From contig CALMZE010000033.1 of the NCBI GenBank assembly GCA_937870585.1, positions 1 to 42,103 on the forward strand: a DNA stretch of 42,103 nt, given 5' to 3'. Made by a program: the position numbers and the translations under genes. The stretch is from an uncultured Sphingomonadales bacterium (GTDB lineage Bacteria; Pseudomonadota; Alphaproteobacteria; Sphingomonadales; Sphingomonadaceae). Of this stretch, positions 1 through 8,779 are shown in pieces. The notes under the pieces are model-generated. The model saw only the letters and a program-made list of their open reading frames with translations. It was not told the DNA's origin and did no database searches. How positions within the stretch are numbered: the stretch's first letter is position 1; each line of letters starts with the position of its first letter.

Positions 1-1
1 C

Positions 2-1504
2 AAGGCGGAATATGATGCGAATCCGCTGGAGGATGGCAGCCTCGCCAAATGGCAGTTGATCAAGTTCAACATTTCACAGCTCACCATGGATGCCGTGAAG
101 CCGTTCGGCCTTGGCAACAAGGAAGCCCTGCGCTGCAAGAACATGTGGACGCTCGGCCTCGCGCTGTGGATGTTCGACCGGGATCGCGCGCCGCTGATTG
201 ATTGGCTCAAGGGCAAGTTTGCCAAGAACCCCAATCTGGCCGACGCGAATATCGCCGCACTCAATGCAGGCCATGCTTATGGCGAAACGGCCGAAATCGG
301 CACGCCGGGCACGACCGGCATCCCGCAGCGCCATGTTGGCGCAGCGCCTGCCACACCGGGGCTGTACCGCACGATCACCGGTGCTGAATCGATTGCCTAT
401 GGTCTGGTGATGGGGTCGCAGCTGGCGGGCCTGCCGATGTTCTTCGGCGGCTATCCGATCACCCCGGCGTCCTCGATCCTGCACTATCTTTCTGGCCTCA
501 AGGAATATGGTGTTACCACCTTTCAGGCCGAAGACGAGATTGCGGCCATCGCTTCGGCCATTGGCGGCTCTTATGCGGGGCAGCTGGGCGTCACCTCCTC
601 CTCCGGCCCCGGCATTGCACTGAAGACCGAAGCCATCGGCTTGGCGATCATGACCGAGCTACCGCTCGTCATCGTCAATTCGCAGCGTGGCGGGCCTTCG
701 ACCGGCCTTCCGACCAAAACTGAACAGTCCGATCTGTATCAGGCGGTCTATGGTCGCAATGGAGACGCGCCGCTGCCTGTCATTTCCGCACGCTCGCCGG
801 CTGATGCGTTTGATTGCGCCGTGGAAGCGGTGCGGATTGCGACGCAGTTCATGACGCCTGTCATGCTGCTGACCGACGGCTACATCGCCAACGCGGCAGA
901 GCCGTGGAAGGTTCCCGATGTGTCGGCCTACAAACCGTTCCCCGTCACCTTCCTCGACCATGTGCCCGAAGGCGGGTTCAAGCCTTATGGTCGTGACGAC
1001 AAGCTCGCCCGCCCCTGGGTGAAGCCCGGCACGCCCGGCCTGCTTCACCGCATCGGCGGCATTGAGAAGGAGGTCGATTCCGGCCACCTGAATTACTCGC
1101 CCGCCAACCATCAGGCGATGACCGACCTGCGCCACGCCAAGGTAGCCGGTATTGCCGATCATATTCCGGATCAGGATGTCTCGACCGGGCAGGCAGGCGG
1201 CAAGCTCGCACTGGTCGGCTGGGGCTCCACCTATGGCCCGATCAATCAGGCCGTCAGCCGCGCGCGCGCCAAGGGTCTGGACGTGAGCCACATCCATATC
1301 CGCCACATCTGGCCGATGCCGAAGAATCTGGGCGATCTGCTGCGCTCTTATGACAAGGTGATCGTGCCCGAAATGAACACAGGCCAGCTCAAGACCTTGC
1401 TGCGCGATCAATATCTGGTCGATTGCAAACCGCTCAACAAGGTGAGCGGTCAGCCCTTCCGCATTTCCGAAATCGAAGCCGCCATTGAGGAGGCCCTCGC
1501 ATGA
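2..1504 (+). CDS. korA: 2-oxoacid:ferredoxin oxidoreductase, alpha (fused gamma-alpha) subunit, 5' end outside window
   Basis: Subunit of the KorAB enzyme, which oxidatively decarboxylates 2-oxoglutarate (or a related 2-oxoacid) to the acyl-CoA and passes electrons to ferredoxin. The frame is open from base 2, so the first TTG or ATG inside the window is not the start. About 500 residues are visible, against roughly 600 for the fused gamma-alpha form, so the missing part is the start of the gamma domain. Visible blocks are the pyrimidine-binding fold with GGYPITPASSIL, a conserved QAEDEIAAIASAIG helix, the glycine-rich SSSGPGIALKTEA loop and NSQRGGPSTGLPTKTEQSD. The stop overlaps the korB start in an ATGA, so the two are translationally coupled. 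Substrate preference cannot be read from sequence; 2-oxoglutarate is inferred from family membership. Confidence 0.93.
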   Translation, partial: KAEYDANPLEDGSLAKWQLIKFNISQLTMDAVKPFGLGNKEALRCKNMWTLGLALWMFDRDRAPLIDWLKGKFAKNPNLADANIAALNAGHAYGETAEIGTPGTTGIPQRHVGAAPATPGLYRTITGAESIAYGLVMGSQLAGLPMFFGGYPITPASSILHYLSGLKEYGVTTFQAEDEIAAIASAIGGSYAGQLGVTSSSGPGIALKTEAIGLAIMTELPLVIVNSQRGGPSTGLPTKTEQSDLYQAVYGRNGDAPLPVISARSPADAFDCAVEAVRIATQFMTPVMLLTDGYIANAAEPWKVPDVSAYKPFPVTFLDHVPEGGFKPYGRDDKLARPWVKPGTPGLLHRIGGIEKEVDSGHLNYSPANHQAMTDLRHAKVAGIADHIPDQDVSTGQAGGKLALVGWGSTYGPINQAVSRARAKGLDVSHIHIRHIWPMPKNLGDLLRSYDKVIVPEMNTGQLKTLLRDQYLVDCKPLNKVSGQPFRISEIEAAIEEALA

Positions 1505-2520
1505 ACGCCGTGACCCCCATTGCCAAAGGTTCCCCCAAGGATTGGGAGACTGATCAGGAAGTCCGCTGGTGCCCAGGCTGCGGCGACTATGCGATTCTGA
1601 AAGCCGTGCAACGCACCATGCCGGACCTCGGCGTGTCTCCTGAAAAGACGGTGTTCGTCTCCGGCATCGGCTGCTCCAGCCGCTTCCCTTATTATATGGA
1701 AACCTATGGCTTCCACACCATCCATGGCCGCGCGCCTGCGGTTGCCACCGGGGTGAAGCTCGCCAATCCGGAGCTGGATGTGTGGATCATCTCGGGTGAT
1801 GGTGACGGTCTCTCCATCGGCGGCAATCACACGATGCACCTCATCCGCCGCAATCTGGATTGCCAGTTCCTCTTGTTCAACAACGAGATTTACGGGCTGA
1901 CCAAGGGGCAATATTCGCCCACCACCAAGATCGGCACGCGCACGCCCTCCACGCCCTACGGCTCGGTGGACCGGCCCGCGACGCCCTGCGCCTTTGCGTT
2001 GGGGGCCGGTGCCCGCTTCGTGGCGCGCGGCATCGATACGCACAAGAATCTGCCCACCGTCCTCAAGGCCGCGCACGCGCACAAGGGCACGGGGTTTGTG
2101 GAAATTTATCAGAACTGCATCGTCTATAACGACGCCGTGTTTGAGAATTTCACAGCCAAGCCCAATGCCGCCGCGAACCAGATCTGGCTAGAAAACGGCC
2201 AGCCCATGCTGTTTGCAAACGGCACCAAGGGGCTCACGCTGGACGCGAAGGATCTGAAGCTCAGCGTGGTCGATGTGGTCGATGGCGACTGGCAGGCCGC
2301 GGGGGTCATCACGCATGATGTCACCAATCGCGGCATCGCCATGATGCTGGTCGATATGACCATCGAAGACGGCTTCCCGATTGCCCTGGGCGTGCTGTTC
2401 GACCATCCGCGTCCGACCTTCGACCGCGCGGTGATCGAACAGAATCAAAAGGCGAGCGCGGGCAAGTCACCCGACCTGCAAAAGCTGCTCAACACCGGCC
2501 AGACCTGGACGGTGGAGTAA
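1501..2520 (+). CDS. korB: 2-oxoacid:ferredoxin oxidoreductase, beta subunit
   Basis: TPP-binding subunit that pairs with the upstream alpha subunit. 339 residues, usual for the family. The iron-sulfur ligand pattern is intact: Cys24 and Cys27 in WCPGCGDY, Cys58 in GIGCSS and Cys206 in QNCIVYND, which fits the single [4Fe-4S] cluster of short beta subunits that lack an extra ferredoxin domain. The TPP/Mg motif is SGDGDGLSIGGNH at about 99-110 followed by FNNEIYGLTKGQ. The start is the ATG of an ATGA overlap with korA. A 20-bp perfect inverted repeat follows the stop and may end the transcript. The presence of KorAB suggests ferredoxin-linked 2-oxoglutarate oxidation as an alternative or complement to the NAD-linked dehydrogenase. 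Confidence 0.95.
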   Translation: MNAVTPIAKGSPKDWETDQEVRWCPGCGDYAILKAVQRTMPDLGVSPEKTVFVSGIGCSSRFPYYMETYGFHTIHGRAPAVATGVKLANPELDVWIISGDGDGLSIGGNHTMHLIRRNLDCQFLLFNNEIYGLTKGQYSPTTKIGTRTPSTPYGSVDRPATPCAFALGAGARFVARGIDTHKNLPTVLKAAHAHKGTGFVEIYQNCIVYNDAVFENFTAKPNAAANQIWLENGQPMLFANGTKGLTLDAKDLKLSVVDVVDGDWQAAGVITHDVTNRGIAMMLVDMTIEDGFPIALGVLFDHPRPTFDRAVIEQNQKASAGKSPDLQKLLNTGQTWTVE

Positions 2521-2552
2521 CCGCCCGCTTCTTGAGTGATCTCACACCAAGG

Positions 2553-2598
2553 CACAAAGACACCAAGGAATCGGATGCGATTCCTTGGTGTCTTTGTG
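2553..2598. repeat. Perfect 20-bp inverted repeat, CACCAAGACACC family (copy 1)
   Basis: Arms at 2553-2572 and 2579-2598 are exact reverse complements with a 6-base loop (GGATGC). The arm contains AAAGACACCAAGG. It lies in the 99-bp gap between korB and the photolyase gene. Related elements occur at 26045-26102 and 35733-35796. It could act as a transcript-end hairpin, but no T tract follows on either strand. Confidence 0.85.
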
Positions 2599-2619
2599 TG
2601 AGGCCGTTATAGTCACCGT

Positions 2620-3978
2620 ATGACCACCCTCCTCTGGTTCCGGCAGGATTTGCGCCTGCAAGACAATCCCGCGCTCACCGCTGCCTGTGCTGATGGCGAT
2701 GTGGTGCCTGTCTATATTCTGGATGATGACACCCCCGGAGACCGTCGCATGGGCGGTGCGCAGCGGTGGTGGCTGCATCATTCACTCGCGCGCTTCAAAG
2801 AAGCCCTGCCCGGCCTGATCCTGCGGCGGGGCGATTGCGCCGCGCAACTGGCCGCCTTGGCGTCAGAGACGGGCGCGACCCGCATCCATGCCAATCGCCA
2901 GTATGAGCCGTGGTGGCAGGAGGCGGACAGTGCGGTGGCCGCCGATTTCGATCTGGTGCTGCACCATGGCAATCAGCTCGCCCCGCCCGCATCGGTTCTG
3001 ACCGGCAACGGCACGCGCTACCGCGTGTTTACGCCGTGGTGGAAGCAGCTGCTCACCCAGATGCCGCCGCGCAAGCCATTGCCGGTGCCGCCATTGCCAG
3101 CACGTCCGGCCGGGATCGCCAGCGATGCTCTGGAGGATTGGGACCTGCGCCCCACCCGGCCCGACTGGTCGGGAGGCTTTGCCTGCTGGACACCGGGGGA
3201 GGAGGGCGCGCGCGTCGCCCTGCGCGATTTTCTGCCGCACCTCACGGCCTATGACGACGCGCGGAACTTCCCAGCCAGCCCCGGAATCTCGCGCCTGTCT
3301 CCACATTTGCACTTTGGCGAGATCAGCCCGGCGACGATCTGGCACGTTGCCACCAAGGAGGCCGGAGAGGCCGCCGCGCCCTTCCTGCGAGAAGTCGGCT
3401 GGCGCGATTATGCAACCAATCTGATCGACCAGATGCCCGATTATCACCTGCGCAACGGCAAGGCGCCCTATGACGCCTTCCCTTGGCGGTCAGGCGCGCA
3501 GGCAGACGCGGATTTCGCCGCCTGGGCGCGGGGGATGACGGGGTACCCTATTGTCGACGCCGGGATGCGCGAGCTGTGGGCCACAGGCTTCATGCACAAT
3601 CGCGTGCGGATGATCGCTGCTTCCTTTCTGATCAAGCATTTGCTGATCGACTGGCGGCGCGGCGAGCGCTGGTTCTGGGATACGCTCCTCGATGCCGATC
3701 ACGGGGCGAACGCCTCCAACTGGCAATGGGTGGCGGGAACAGGCGTGGATGCGCCGCTCTTTTCACGGATCATGGCCCCGCTTGGCCAATCCGAGAAGTT
3801 TGATGCAGGCGACTATATCCGCCGCTGGGTGCCTGAACTGGCGGCGCTGTCCGATCCCTATATTCACGATCCGGGCACCTATGGATGCCGTCCCGCCTCT
3901 TATCCGCAGAAGAGGATTGACCACCGCGCCGCAAGGGAACGGGCGCTGGAGGCCATGCGGCAGACGCGGGACGGCTAG
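2620..3978 (+). CDS. phrB: Deoxyribodipyrimidine photolyase (class I, FAD)
   Basis: Light-driven repair of cyclobutane pyrimidine dimers using FADH- and an antenna chromophore. 452 residues, full length. The N-terminal alpha/beta antenna domain starts LLWFRQDLRLQDNPAL. The C-terminal FAD domain shows the family signatures WRDYATNLIDQMP, RMIAASFLIKHLLIDWRRGE, the DADHGANASNWQWVAGTG flavin loop and DYIRRWVPEL. These C-terminal signatures are typical of CPD photolyases rather than of DASH cryptochromes. The ATG at 2620 places the first conserved residue at position 4; I see no good Shine-Dalgarno sequence. Its neighbour on the other strand ends only 6 bases away, so the two are tightly convergent. 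Confidence 0.95.
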   Translation: MTTLLWFRQDLRLQDNPALTAACADGDVVPVYILDDDTPGDRRMGGAQRWWLHHSLARFKEALPGLILRRGDCAAQLAALASETGATRIHANRQYEPWWQEADSAVAADFDLVLHHGNQLAPPASVLTGNGTRYRVFTPWWKQLLTQMPPRKPLPVPPLPARPAGIASDALEDWDLRPTRPDWSGGFACWTPGEEGARVALRDFLPHLTAYDDARNFPASPGISRLSPHLHFGEISPATIWHVATKEAGEAAAPFLREVGWRDYATNLIDQMPDYHLRNGKAPYDAFPWRSGAQADADFAAWARGMTGYPIVDAGMRELWATGFMHNRVRMIAASFLIKHLLIDWRRGERWFWDTLLDADHGANASNWQWVAGTGVDAPLFSRIMAPLGQSEKFDAGDYIRRWVPELAALSDPYIHDPGTYGCRPASYPQKRIDHRAARERALEAMRQTRDG

Positions 3979-3984
3979 TCCGGC

Positions 3985-4320
3985 TCAGGCCTTGTGACGG
4001 GCGATGATATGATCAAGCACGACGCGGCTGATCAGGTTTGAAAAGGCACAGCCGACCATATGGCCGGTGTTCCACACGATTTCGGACTGCTGACCCTGCA
4101 AACCCGGCAGCGACAGCCAGCAGAGTGAGCCCTTGGCCATGCTCGTCACCGCCTCGCACGAAAAGCCTGCGACCGAAAGATCGCGGATCAGGATCGGAAA
4201 GCGGTGGCCACATGACGGGCGCAGCCAGCCTTCGATCATCACCGAATGGCGTTCGGCGCAGCGATCCTCCAACGGAGGAAGGCGATACCGTCCGGGATGG
4301 ATGGGCAAACCGATGTGCAT
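3985..4320 (-). CDS. PilZ domain protein
   Basis: Small (111 residue) single-domain protein. The PilZ c-di-GMP signature is visible: RCAER (RxxxR) at about 20-24 and DLSVAGF (D-x-S-x-x-G) at about 47-53. That suggests it binds cyclic di-GMP and acts as an effector or adaptor. No membrane segment or attached catalytic domain is present, so the target is unknown. It is a stand-alone gene convergent with the photolyase gene. The 108 bp upstream to the metW stop hold no other gene. An AAGGA lies about 10 bases before the ATG. Confidence 0.85.
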   Translation of the reverse strand: MHIGLPIHPGRYRLPPLEDRCAERHSVMIEGWLRPSCGHRFPILIRDLSVAGFSCEAVTSMAKGSLCWLSLPGLQGQQSEIVWNTGHMVGCAFSNLISRVVLDHIIARHKA

Positions 4321-4428
4321 GGGAATGGCGTCCTTTTCTCTTGGGTTGACGCCAGAACCCTGTTCGCGATGTGTTAAGTGAAACTTGCCGGAAAAGGTTA
4401 ACGCGCTGGCGTCATGCCGGGCAGGACG

Positions 4429-5019
4429 TCAACGCCGCAGCAGGAACATGGCATGATCTGCACGCAGATTGGCCCCCGCTGCGCCAATCTCCCGGTCTTT
4501 TGACAAGAACCATTCACGTTCGACGGTAATGCCGCGCTCTTTCACCAGCGCACGAAAATCATCCACAGTGACGTGATGGATATTTTCCGTTTCATACCAG
4601 GCAATCGGGAGAGACCGCGTGACCGGCATCCGCCCGCCCCAGAAAAGCGCGAGCCGCACCCGCCAATGCGCGAAATTGGGGAAGGACACGAACGCCTGCC
4701 GCCCGATACGCAGCAATTGCTCCACCACCAGATCAGGGCGCATCGTGGTTTGCAGCGTCTGGCTGAGGATCGCGTAATCGAACGCGGCATCGGGATAGTC
4801 GGCGAGATCGCTATTGGCATCGCCCTGGATCACAGGCAGCCCACGCGCCATGCAATTGGCCACCTTGTCGCGGTTCAGCTCCATACCGCGCGCATCGACC
4901 TGCTTGTCGAGCCGCAGCGCCTCCATCAACGCACCATCGCCGCAGCCAACATCAAGCACGCGGCTGCCCGGTGCGACATGTTGCGCGATGATCGCCAGAT
5001 CAGGGCGGAGTGCGGTCAT
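4429..5019 (-). CDS. metW: MetW, methionine biosynthesis methyltransferase-like protein
   Basis: 196 residues with a class I SAM-dependent methyltransferase fold: the SAM-binding motif VLDVGCGDGA is at about 21-30 and a DYAILSQTLQ motif follows. MetW is the usual partner of MetX in proteobacterial methionine synthesis, where it is thought to support or regulate homoserine acylation; its exact chemistry is unsettled. The ATG overlaps the stop of the GNAT gene (ATGA at 5016-5019), so metW is the last gene of a metX-GNAT-metW operon. Normally metX and metW are adjacent; here a third gene sits between them. Confidence 0.93.
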   Translation of the reverse strand: MTALRPDLAIIAQHVAPGSRVLDVGCGDGALMEALRLDKQVDARGMELNRDKVANCMARGLPVIQGDANSDLADYPDAAFDYAILSQTLQTTMRPDLVVEQLLRIGRQAFVSFPNFAHWRVRLALFWGGRMPVTRSLPIAWYETENIHHVTVDDFRALVKERGITVEREWFLSKDREIGAAGANLRADHAMFLLRR

Positions 5020-5447
5020 GGCGCTGCCCTCAATTTTTGGGCATAGCGAGGATCAAGCCGCTCCATCAGATTTTGCGGACGGATCAGACTGTGAAAGCCC
5101 AGCGCCTCATACACTCCGTGGGCATCGCGCGTTGTGAGCGCAAAACGACGCACATCGGCCAACTGCGGGTGATCGAGAAACCAGCGCACCATGCGCCGCC
5201 CCAGCCCCTGCCCTCTTGCTGAATCTTCAATCCACACGTCAGCAATCCACGCGAATGTCGCATGATCGGTTATTGTGCGAGCAAAACCAATCTGCTCTGT
5301 GCCCTGATAAGCACCGAGACAGTGCGAACCGGCAATGGCGCGCTCGACCATCTCCAGCGCGATGCCAGGAGACCAATAGCTGGACGCAAGCCATTCGTGC
5401 ACGCGCGCCACCTGTAAACGGTCCTTGCTATCATCGAGCTCGATCAC
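5016..5447 (-). CDS. GNAT family N-acetyltransferase inserted between metX and metW
   Basis: 143 residues, one Gcn5-related acetyltransferase domain. Visible features are the acetyl-CoA pyrophosphate loop [17 protein letters not shown] (the R/Q-x-x-G-x-G/A pattern) at about 71-87 and the C-terminal YEALGFHSL motif. The start is GTG at 5447, overlapping the metX stop (GTGA). The stop overlaps the metW start. Tight overlaps on both sides show it is co-translated with methionine biosynthesis genes. The acceptor substrate is unknown; an amino-acid or small-metabolite acetylation role is possible but not shown by sequence. Confidence 0.88.
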   Translation of the reverse strand: MIELDDSKDRLQVARVHEWLASSYWSPGIALEMVERAIAGSHCLGAYQGTEQIGFARTITDHATFAWIADVWIEDSARGQGLGRRMVRWFLDHPQLADVRRFALTTRDAHGVYEALGFHSLIRPQNLMERLDPRYAQKLRAAP

Positions 5448-6583
5448 AGCCCGCCCCCTTTCACGAACCCGTCAATCACGCGGTCCAGATCGGGCGTGTC
5501 CATCAGGAAGGCATCATGGCCGAACGGGCTCGCCAGCTCGACAAAGCTGACCGGTGCACCGGCCGCATTCAGGGCGTGGACGATCACTTTCGATTCCGCC
5601 GTGGGGTAAAGCCAGTCGGTATCGAAGCTGACGAGGCAGAAGCGCGTCTTTGTGCCCTTGAACGCATTGGCGAGCACCCCGCCGTGATCTTCGGCCAGAT
5701 CCCAATAATCCATGGCGCGGGTGATATAGAGGTAGCTATTGGCATCGAACCGGTCGGTGAAGCTCAGCCCCTGATGGCGCAGATAGCTTTCCACCTGAAA
5801 ATCGGCATCGAAACCAAACGTCTTGGCGTCGCGGTTTTGCAGGCGGCGGCCGAATTTCTCGGTCAGCCCTTGCTCTGACATATAGGTGATGTGCGCGGCC
5901 ATACGCGCGACGGCAAGGCCGGCATCGGGCGTTTTTCCGTCCGCATAATAGTCGCCGCCGCGCCAGTTGGGATCAGCCATGATCGCCTGACGCCCGGTTT
6001 CATGAAACGCGATATTTTGCGCCGAGTGCCGCGCAGTGGACGCAACCACCATCGCCGCTGCCACACGCTCAGGATAGGTGGCGGCCCAGCTGAGCGTCAA
6101 CATGCCGCCCATCGAGCCACCAATCACGGCATAAAGGCGCTGAATGCCCAGCAGATCGATCAGCATCGCCTGCGCGCGCACCATGTCTCGGATGGTGATG
6201 ACGGGAAAGCGCATCGCCCAAGGCTGTCCATCGGGTGCGAGCGTTTCTGGCCCGGATGATCCGAGGCACGATCCGATGACATTGGGGCAGATCACGCAGA
6301 AGCGGTCCGTATCAATCGGCTTGCCCGGCCCGACCATATCGGCCCACCAGCCCGGCTTTCCGGTGATGGGGTGCGGGCTTGCGACATGCTGGTCCATCGT
6401 CAACGCATGACAGATCAGAATCGCGTTCGAGGCGTCTGCATTGAGCGTGCCATGCGTCTCATAGGCGATTTCGACCGGCGCAAGGCTTTGCCCGCCATCG
6501 AGCGCAAGCGGCCCGGGCAGGACGATATGGCGATTGATGCCGAAAAGCGTGTCGTCAGACATGGGGTGCGGGGCTAGGGGCAT
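5444..6583 (-). CDS. metX: Homoserine O-acyltransferase MetX (alpha/beta hydrolase fold)
   Basis: First committed step of methionine synthesis: acylates homoserine. 379 residues. The alpha/beta-hydrolase catalytic triad is visible: Ser157 in GGSMGG, Asp323 in FDTDWLYPT and His356 in SPFGHDAF. It belongs to the MetX fold, not the unrelated MetA. MetX-fold enzymes can use acetyl-CoA or succinyl-CoA, and I cannot decide this by eye. Two starts are possible, ATG 6583 and ATG 6562 (residue 8, MSDDTLFG); the family alignment favours the latter, while an AAGG lies about 11 bases before the former. It is divergent from hisC across a gap of about 50-70 bp, too short for an obvious riboswitch plus promoter. 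Confidence 0.93.
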   Translation of the reverse strand: MPLAPHPMSDDTLFGINRHIVLPGPLALDGGQSLAPVEIAYETHGTLNADASNAILICHALTMDQHVASPHPITGKPGWWADMVGPGKPIDTDRFCVICPNVIGSCLGSSGPETLAPDGQPWAMRFPVITIRDMVRAQAMLIDLLGIQRLYAVIGGSMGGMLTLSWAATYPERVAAAMVVASTARHSAQNIAFHETGRQAIMADPNWRGGDYYADGKTPDAGLAVARMAAHITYMSEQGLTEKFGRRLQNRDAKTFGFDADFQVESYLRHQGLSFTDRFDANSYLYITRAMDYWDLAEDHGGVLANAFKGTKTRFCLVSFDTDWLYPTAESKVIVHALNAAGAPVSFVELASPFGHDAFLMDTPDLDRVIDGFVKGGGL

Positions 6584-6630
6584 TGGCCCCGCCTTGTCAA
6601 TGAAGGGCTTGGGGCTTAGAGCCGCATCCC

Positions 6631-7725
6631 ATGACTGGACCCCAACCCAAAGACTGGATCAAGGCGATCCACCCCTATGTTCCCGGCAAATCCACGACGG
6701 ATACGGGCAAGAAGGCGATCAAGCTGTCTTCCAACGAAAATCCGCTGGGGACGAGCGATCATGCGCGCGCGGCCTTTGCTGCCCATGCCGGTGAACTGGA
6801 GCGCTATCCGGATTCGGGCGCAACCGCGCTGCGCGAGGAAATTGCCCGGCTGAACGGGCTGGATGCAGACCGCATCATCTATGGCAACGGGTCAGACGAA
6901 GTGCTGCATCTCGCCGCCGGAGCCTTTGCCGGGCCGGGTGATGAGATCATCTACGTCAATTATGGCTTTGCCGTGTATGAAATCGCAACGCGCCGCGTGG
7001 GGGCCACGCCTGTCATCGCGCCCGACAAGGATTATGCGACCGATGTCGATGCAATCCTGGCGGCGGTGACGGACAAGACGCGGATCGTCTTCGTTGCCAA
7101 TCCCAACAACCCGACCAGCACCTACACGCCGCGTGAAGAGATTGCTCGGCTGCACGCAGGGCTGCCCACTGACGTGCTGTTGGTGCTTGACCATGCTTAT
7201 GCCGAATATCTGGACGAGGATGAGGATGATGGCGGGTTCGCGCTGGCACAGGCCGCGCCCAACGTGCTTGTGACGCGCACCTTCTCCAAGATTTACGGGC
7301 TGGCAGCGGAGCGGATCGGCTGGGGCTATGCCGCGGCCCCCATCATCGATGCGATGCACCGCATCCGCCTGCCCTTTTCCATCACGATTGCCGGGCAGAA
7401 TGCCGCGATCGCCGCCCTCAAGGATCAGGATTTCGTCCGCGCAAGCCGGGCGCACAACGCACAGTGGCGTGCCTGGCTGGCGGAAGAAGTTGCCAAGATG
7501 GGCAATCAGGGCCTGCGCGCCATTGAGAGCAAGGCAAACTTCCTGCTGGTGCTGTTTGAAGGCCATGTGAGCGCGGAAACCGCGTATCAGGGGCTGATGG
7601 ATCGCGGCTATATCGTGCGTTGGCTGCCGGGGCAGGGCCTGCCGCACGGCCTGCGCATCACCATTGGCACCGAAGCTGAGACGCAGGGGCTGGCGGCGGC
7701 GCTGCGTGAGATTGTGGGCGGCTGA
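6631..7725 (+). CDS. hisC: Histidinol-phosphate / aromatic aminotransferase
   Basis: PLP-dependent fold type I aminotransferase, 364 residues. The PLP lysine is Lys220 in [11 protein letters not shown]; other signatures are SSNENPLG at about 33-40, the cofactor motif NPNNPT (158-163) and DHAYAEY (187-193). It overlaps tyrA by one base (TGATG). In Zymomonas mobilis, another sphingomonad, a hisC-type gene paired with tyrC encodes an aminotransferase acting on both imidazole-acetol phosphate and aromatic keto acids. The same pairing here suggests a dual role in histidine and in tyrosine/phenylalanine synthesis (inference). Confidence 0.93.
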   Translation: MTGPQPKDWIKAIHPYVPGKSTTDTGKKAIKLSSNENPLGTSDHARAAFAAHAGELERYPDSGATALREEIARLNGLDADRIIYGNGSDEVLHLAAGAFAGPGDEIIYVNYGFAVYEIATRRVGATPVIAPDKDYATDVDAILAAVTDKTRIVFVANPNNPTSTYTPREEIARLHAGLPTDVLLVLDHAYAEYLDEDEDDGGFALAQAAPNVLVTRTFSKIYGLAAERIGWGYAAAPIIDAMHRIRLPFSITIAGQNAAIAALKDQDFVRASRAHNAQWRAWLAEEVAKMGNQGLRAIESKANFLLVLFEGHVSAETAYQGLMDRGYIVRWLPGQGLPHGLRITIGTEAETQGLAAALREIVGG

Positions 7726-8633
7726 TGCTGCCCGTTTCGCGCCTTTCGATCATCGGGCTGGGGCTATTGGGCTCCTCGGTGGCGCGCGCGGTGCGGGCGC
7801 ATATGCCGGGCGTCATCATCACCGGCCATGATGCGAACCCCGCGCACCGTGAGACCGCCCGCGCCATCCAGCTGTGTGATGATGTGACCGATACGGCAGG
7901 CGCAGCAGTGATTGATGCCGAACTCGTCATCCTGTGTGTGCCGGTGGGGGCAATGGGTGAAGTCGCCGCCGAGATCGCGGCGGATCTGCCGCAGGGCGTG
8001 ATTGTGAGCGATGTCGGATCATCCAAGGCGAGCATCCTCGCCGCGCTGCAATCCGCGCTGCCCGGCCATCATGTCATCCCTGCCCATCCCGTGGCAGGCA
8101 CCGAACAAAGCGGTCCGGAAGCGGGCTTTTCCAGCCTGTTCCACAATCGCTGGTGCATCCTCACCCCGCCAGAGGGGGCAGACGCTGCCAAGGTGGCGCA
8201 GCTTTCCGCCTTCTGGGAGCGGCTGGGCGCGAATATCGAGATCATGGATGCCGCGCATCATGATCTGGTGCTCGCCATCACCAGCCATTTGCCGCACCTC
8301 ATTGCCTATACGATTGTCGGGACAGCGTCTGACTTGGAAACGGTGACGCAGAGCGAGGTGATCAAATATTCCGCAGGCGGCTTCCGCGACTTCACGCGCA
8401 TCGCCGCGTCTGATCCCACCATGTGGCGCGATGTGTTCCTCTCCAACAAGGATGCGGTGCTGGAAATGCTCCAGCGCTTCACCGAGGATCTGACTGCGTT
8501 GCAAAAGGCGATCCGCGTGGGCGATGGAGAACGGCTGTTCGCGCATTTCTCGCACACCCGCGCGATCCGGCGGGGCATTATCGAACAGGGTCAGGATGAT
8601 GCCCGGCCCAATTTCGGGCGTGGCGAACAGTAA
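7725..8633 (+). CDS. tyrA: Prephenate/arogenate (cyclohexadienyl) dehydrogenase
   Basis: NAD(P)-dependent oxidative decarboxylation of prephenate and/or arogenate toward tyrosine. 302 residues. The Rossmann motif GLGLLGSS is at about 11-18. The dehydrogenase signature HPVAGTEQSGPEAG and SHLPHLIAYTIV are both present. No chorismate mutase or ACT domain is attached, so it is a stand-alone TyrC-type enzyme. It is translationally coupled to hisC by a one-base overlap. Two GCTCCGGC-type hairpins follow the stop, before the convergent plsC. Confidence 0.94.
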   Translation: MLPVSRLSIIGLGLLGSSVARAVRAHMPGVIITGHDANPAHRETARAIQLCDDVTDTAGAAVIDAELVILCVPVGAMGEVAAEIAADLPQGVIVSDVGSSKASILAALQSALPGHHVIPAHPVAGTEQSGPEAGFSSLFHNRWCILTPPEGADAAKVAQLSAFWERLGANIEIMDAAHHDLVLAITSHLPHLIAYTIVGTASDLETVTQSEVIKYSAGGFRDFTRIAASDPTMWRDVFLSNKDAVLEMLQRFTEDLTALQKAIRVGDGERLFAHFSHTRAIRRGIIEQGQDDARPNFGRGEQ

Positions 8634-8642
8634 ACGCTTGCT

Positions 8643-8723
8643 CTCCGGCGAAGGCCGGAGCCCTGTGGCGTTGCAAAACCATTTTTGCCAGACCCTCGCA
8701 AGGCTCCGGCACAAGGCCGGAGC
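8643..8723. repeat. Two GCTCCGGC...GCCGGAGC hairpin repeats between convergent genes
   Basis: Hairpin 1: CTCCGGC at 8643-8649 pairs with GCCGGAG at 8654-8660. Hairpin 2: GCTCCGGC at 8703-8710 pairs with GCCGGAGC at 8716-8723. Both share the core CTCCGGC...GCCGGAG and sit in the 146-bp space between the tyrA and plsC stops. They may serve as bidirectional transcript ends; no T tracts are present. Confidence 0.7.
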
Positions 8724-8779
8724 ACGGACCGATTCCGTCAAAAGTCATCGCGCTCTAGCCCCGGCCTTCGACGGCAAAC

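Noticed and set aside
6563..6630. SAM-II riboswitch upstream of metX
   Set aside because: The gap to hisC is only about 50-70 bp and I could not trace the pseudoknot; not supported.
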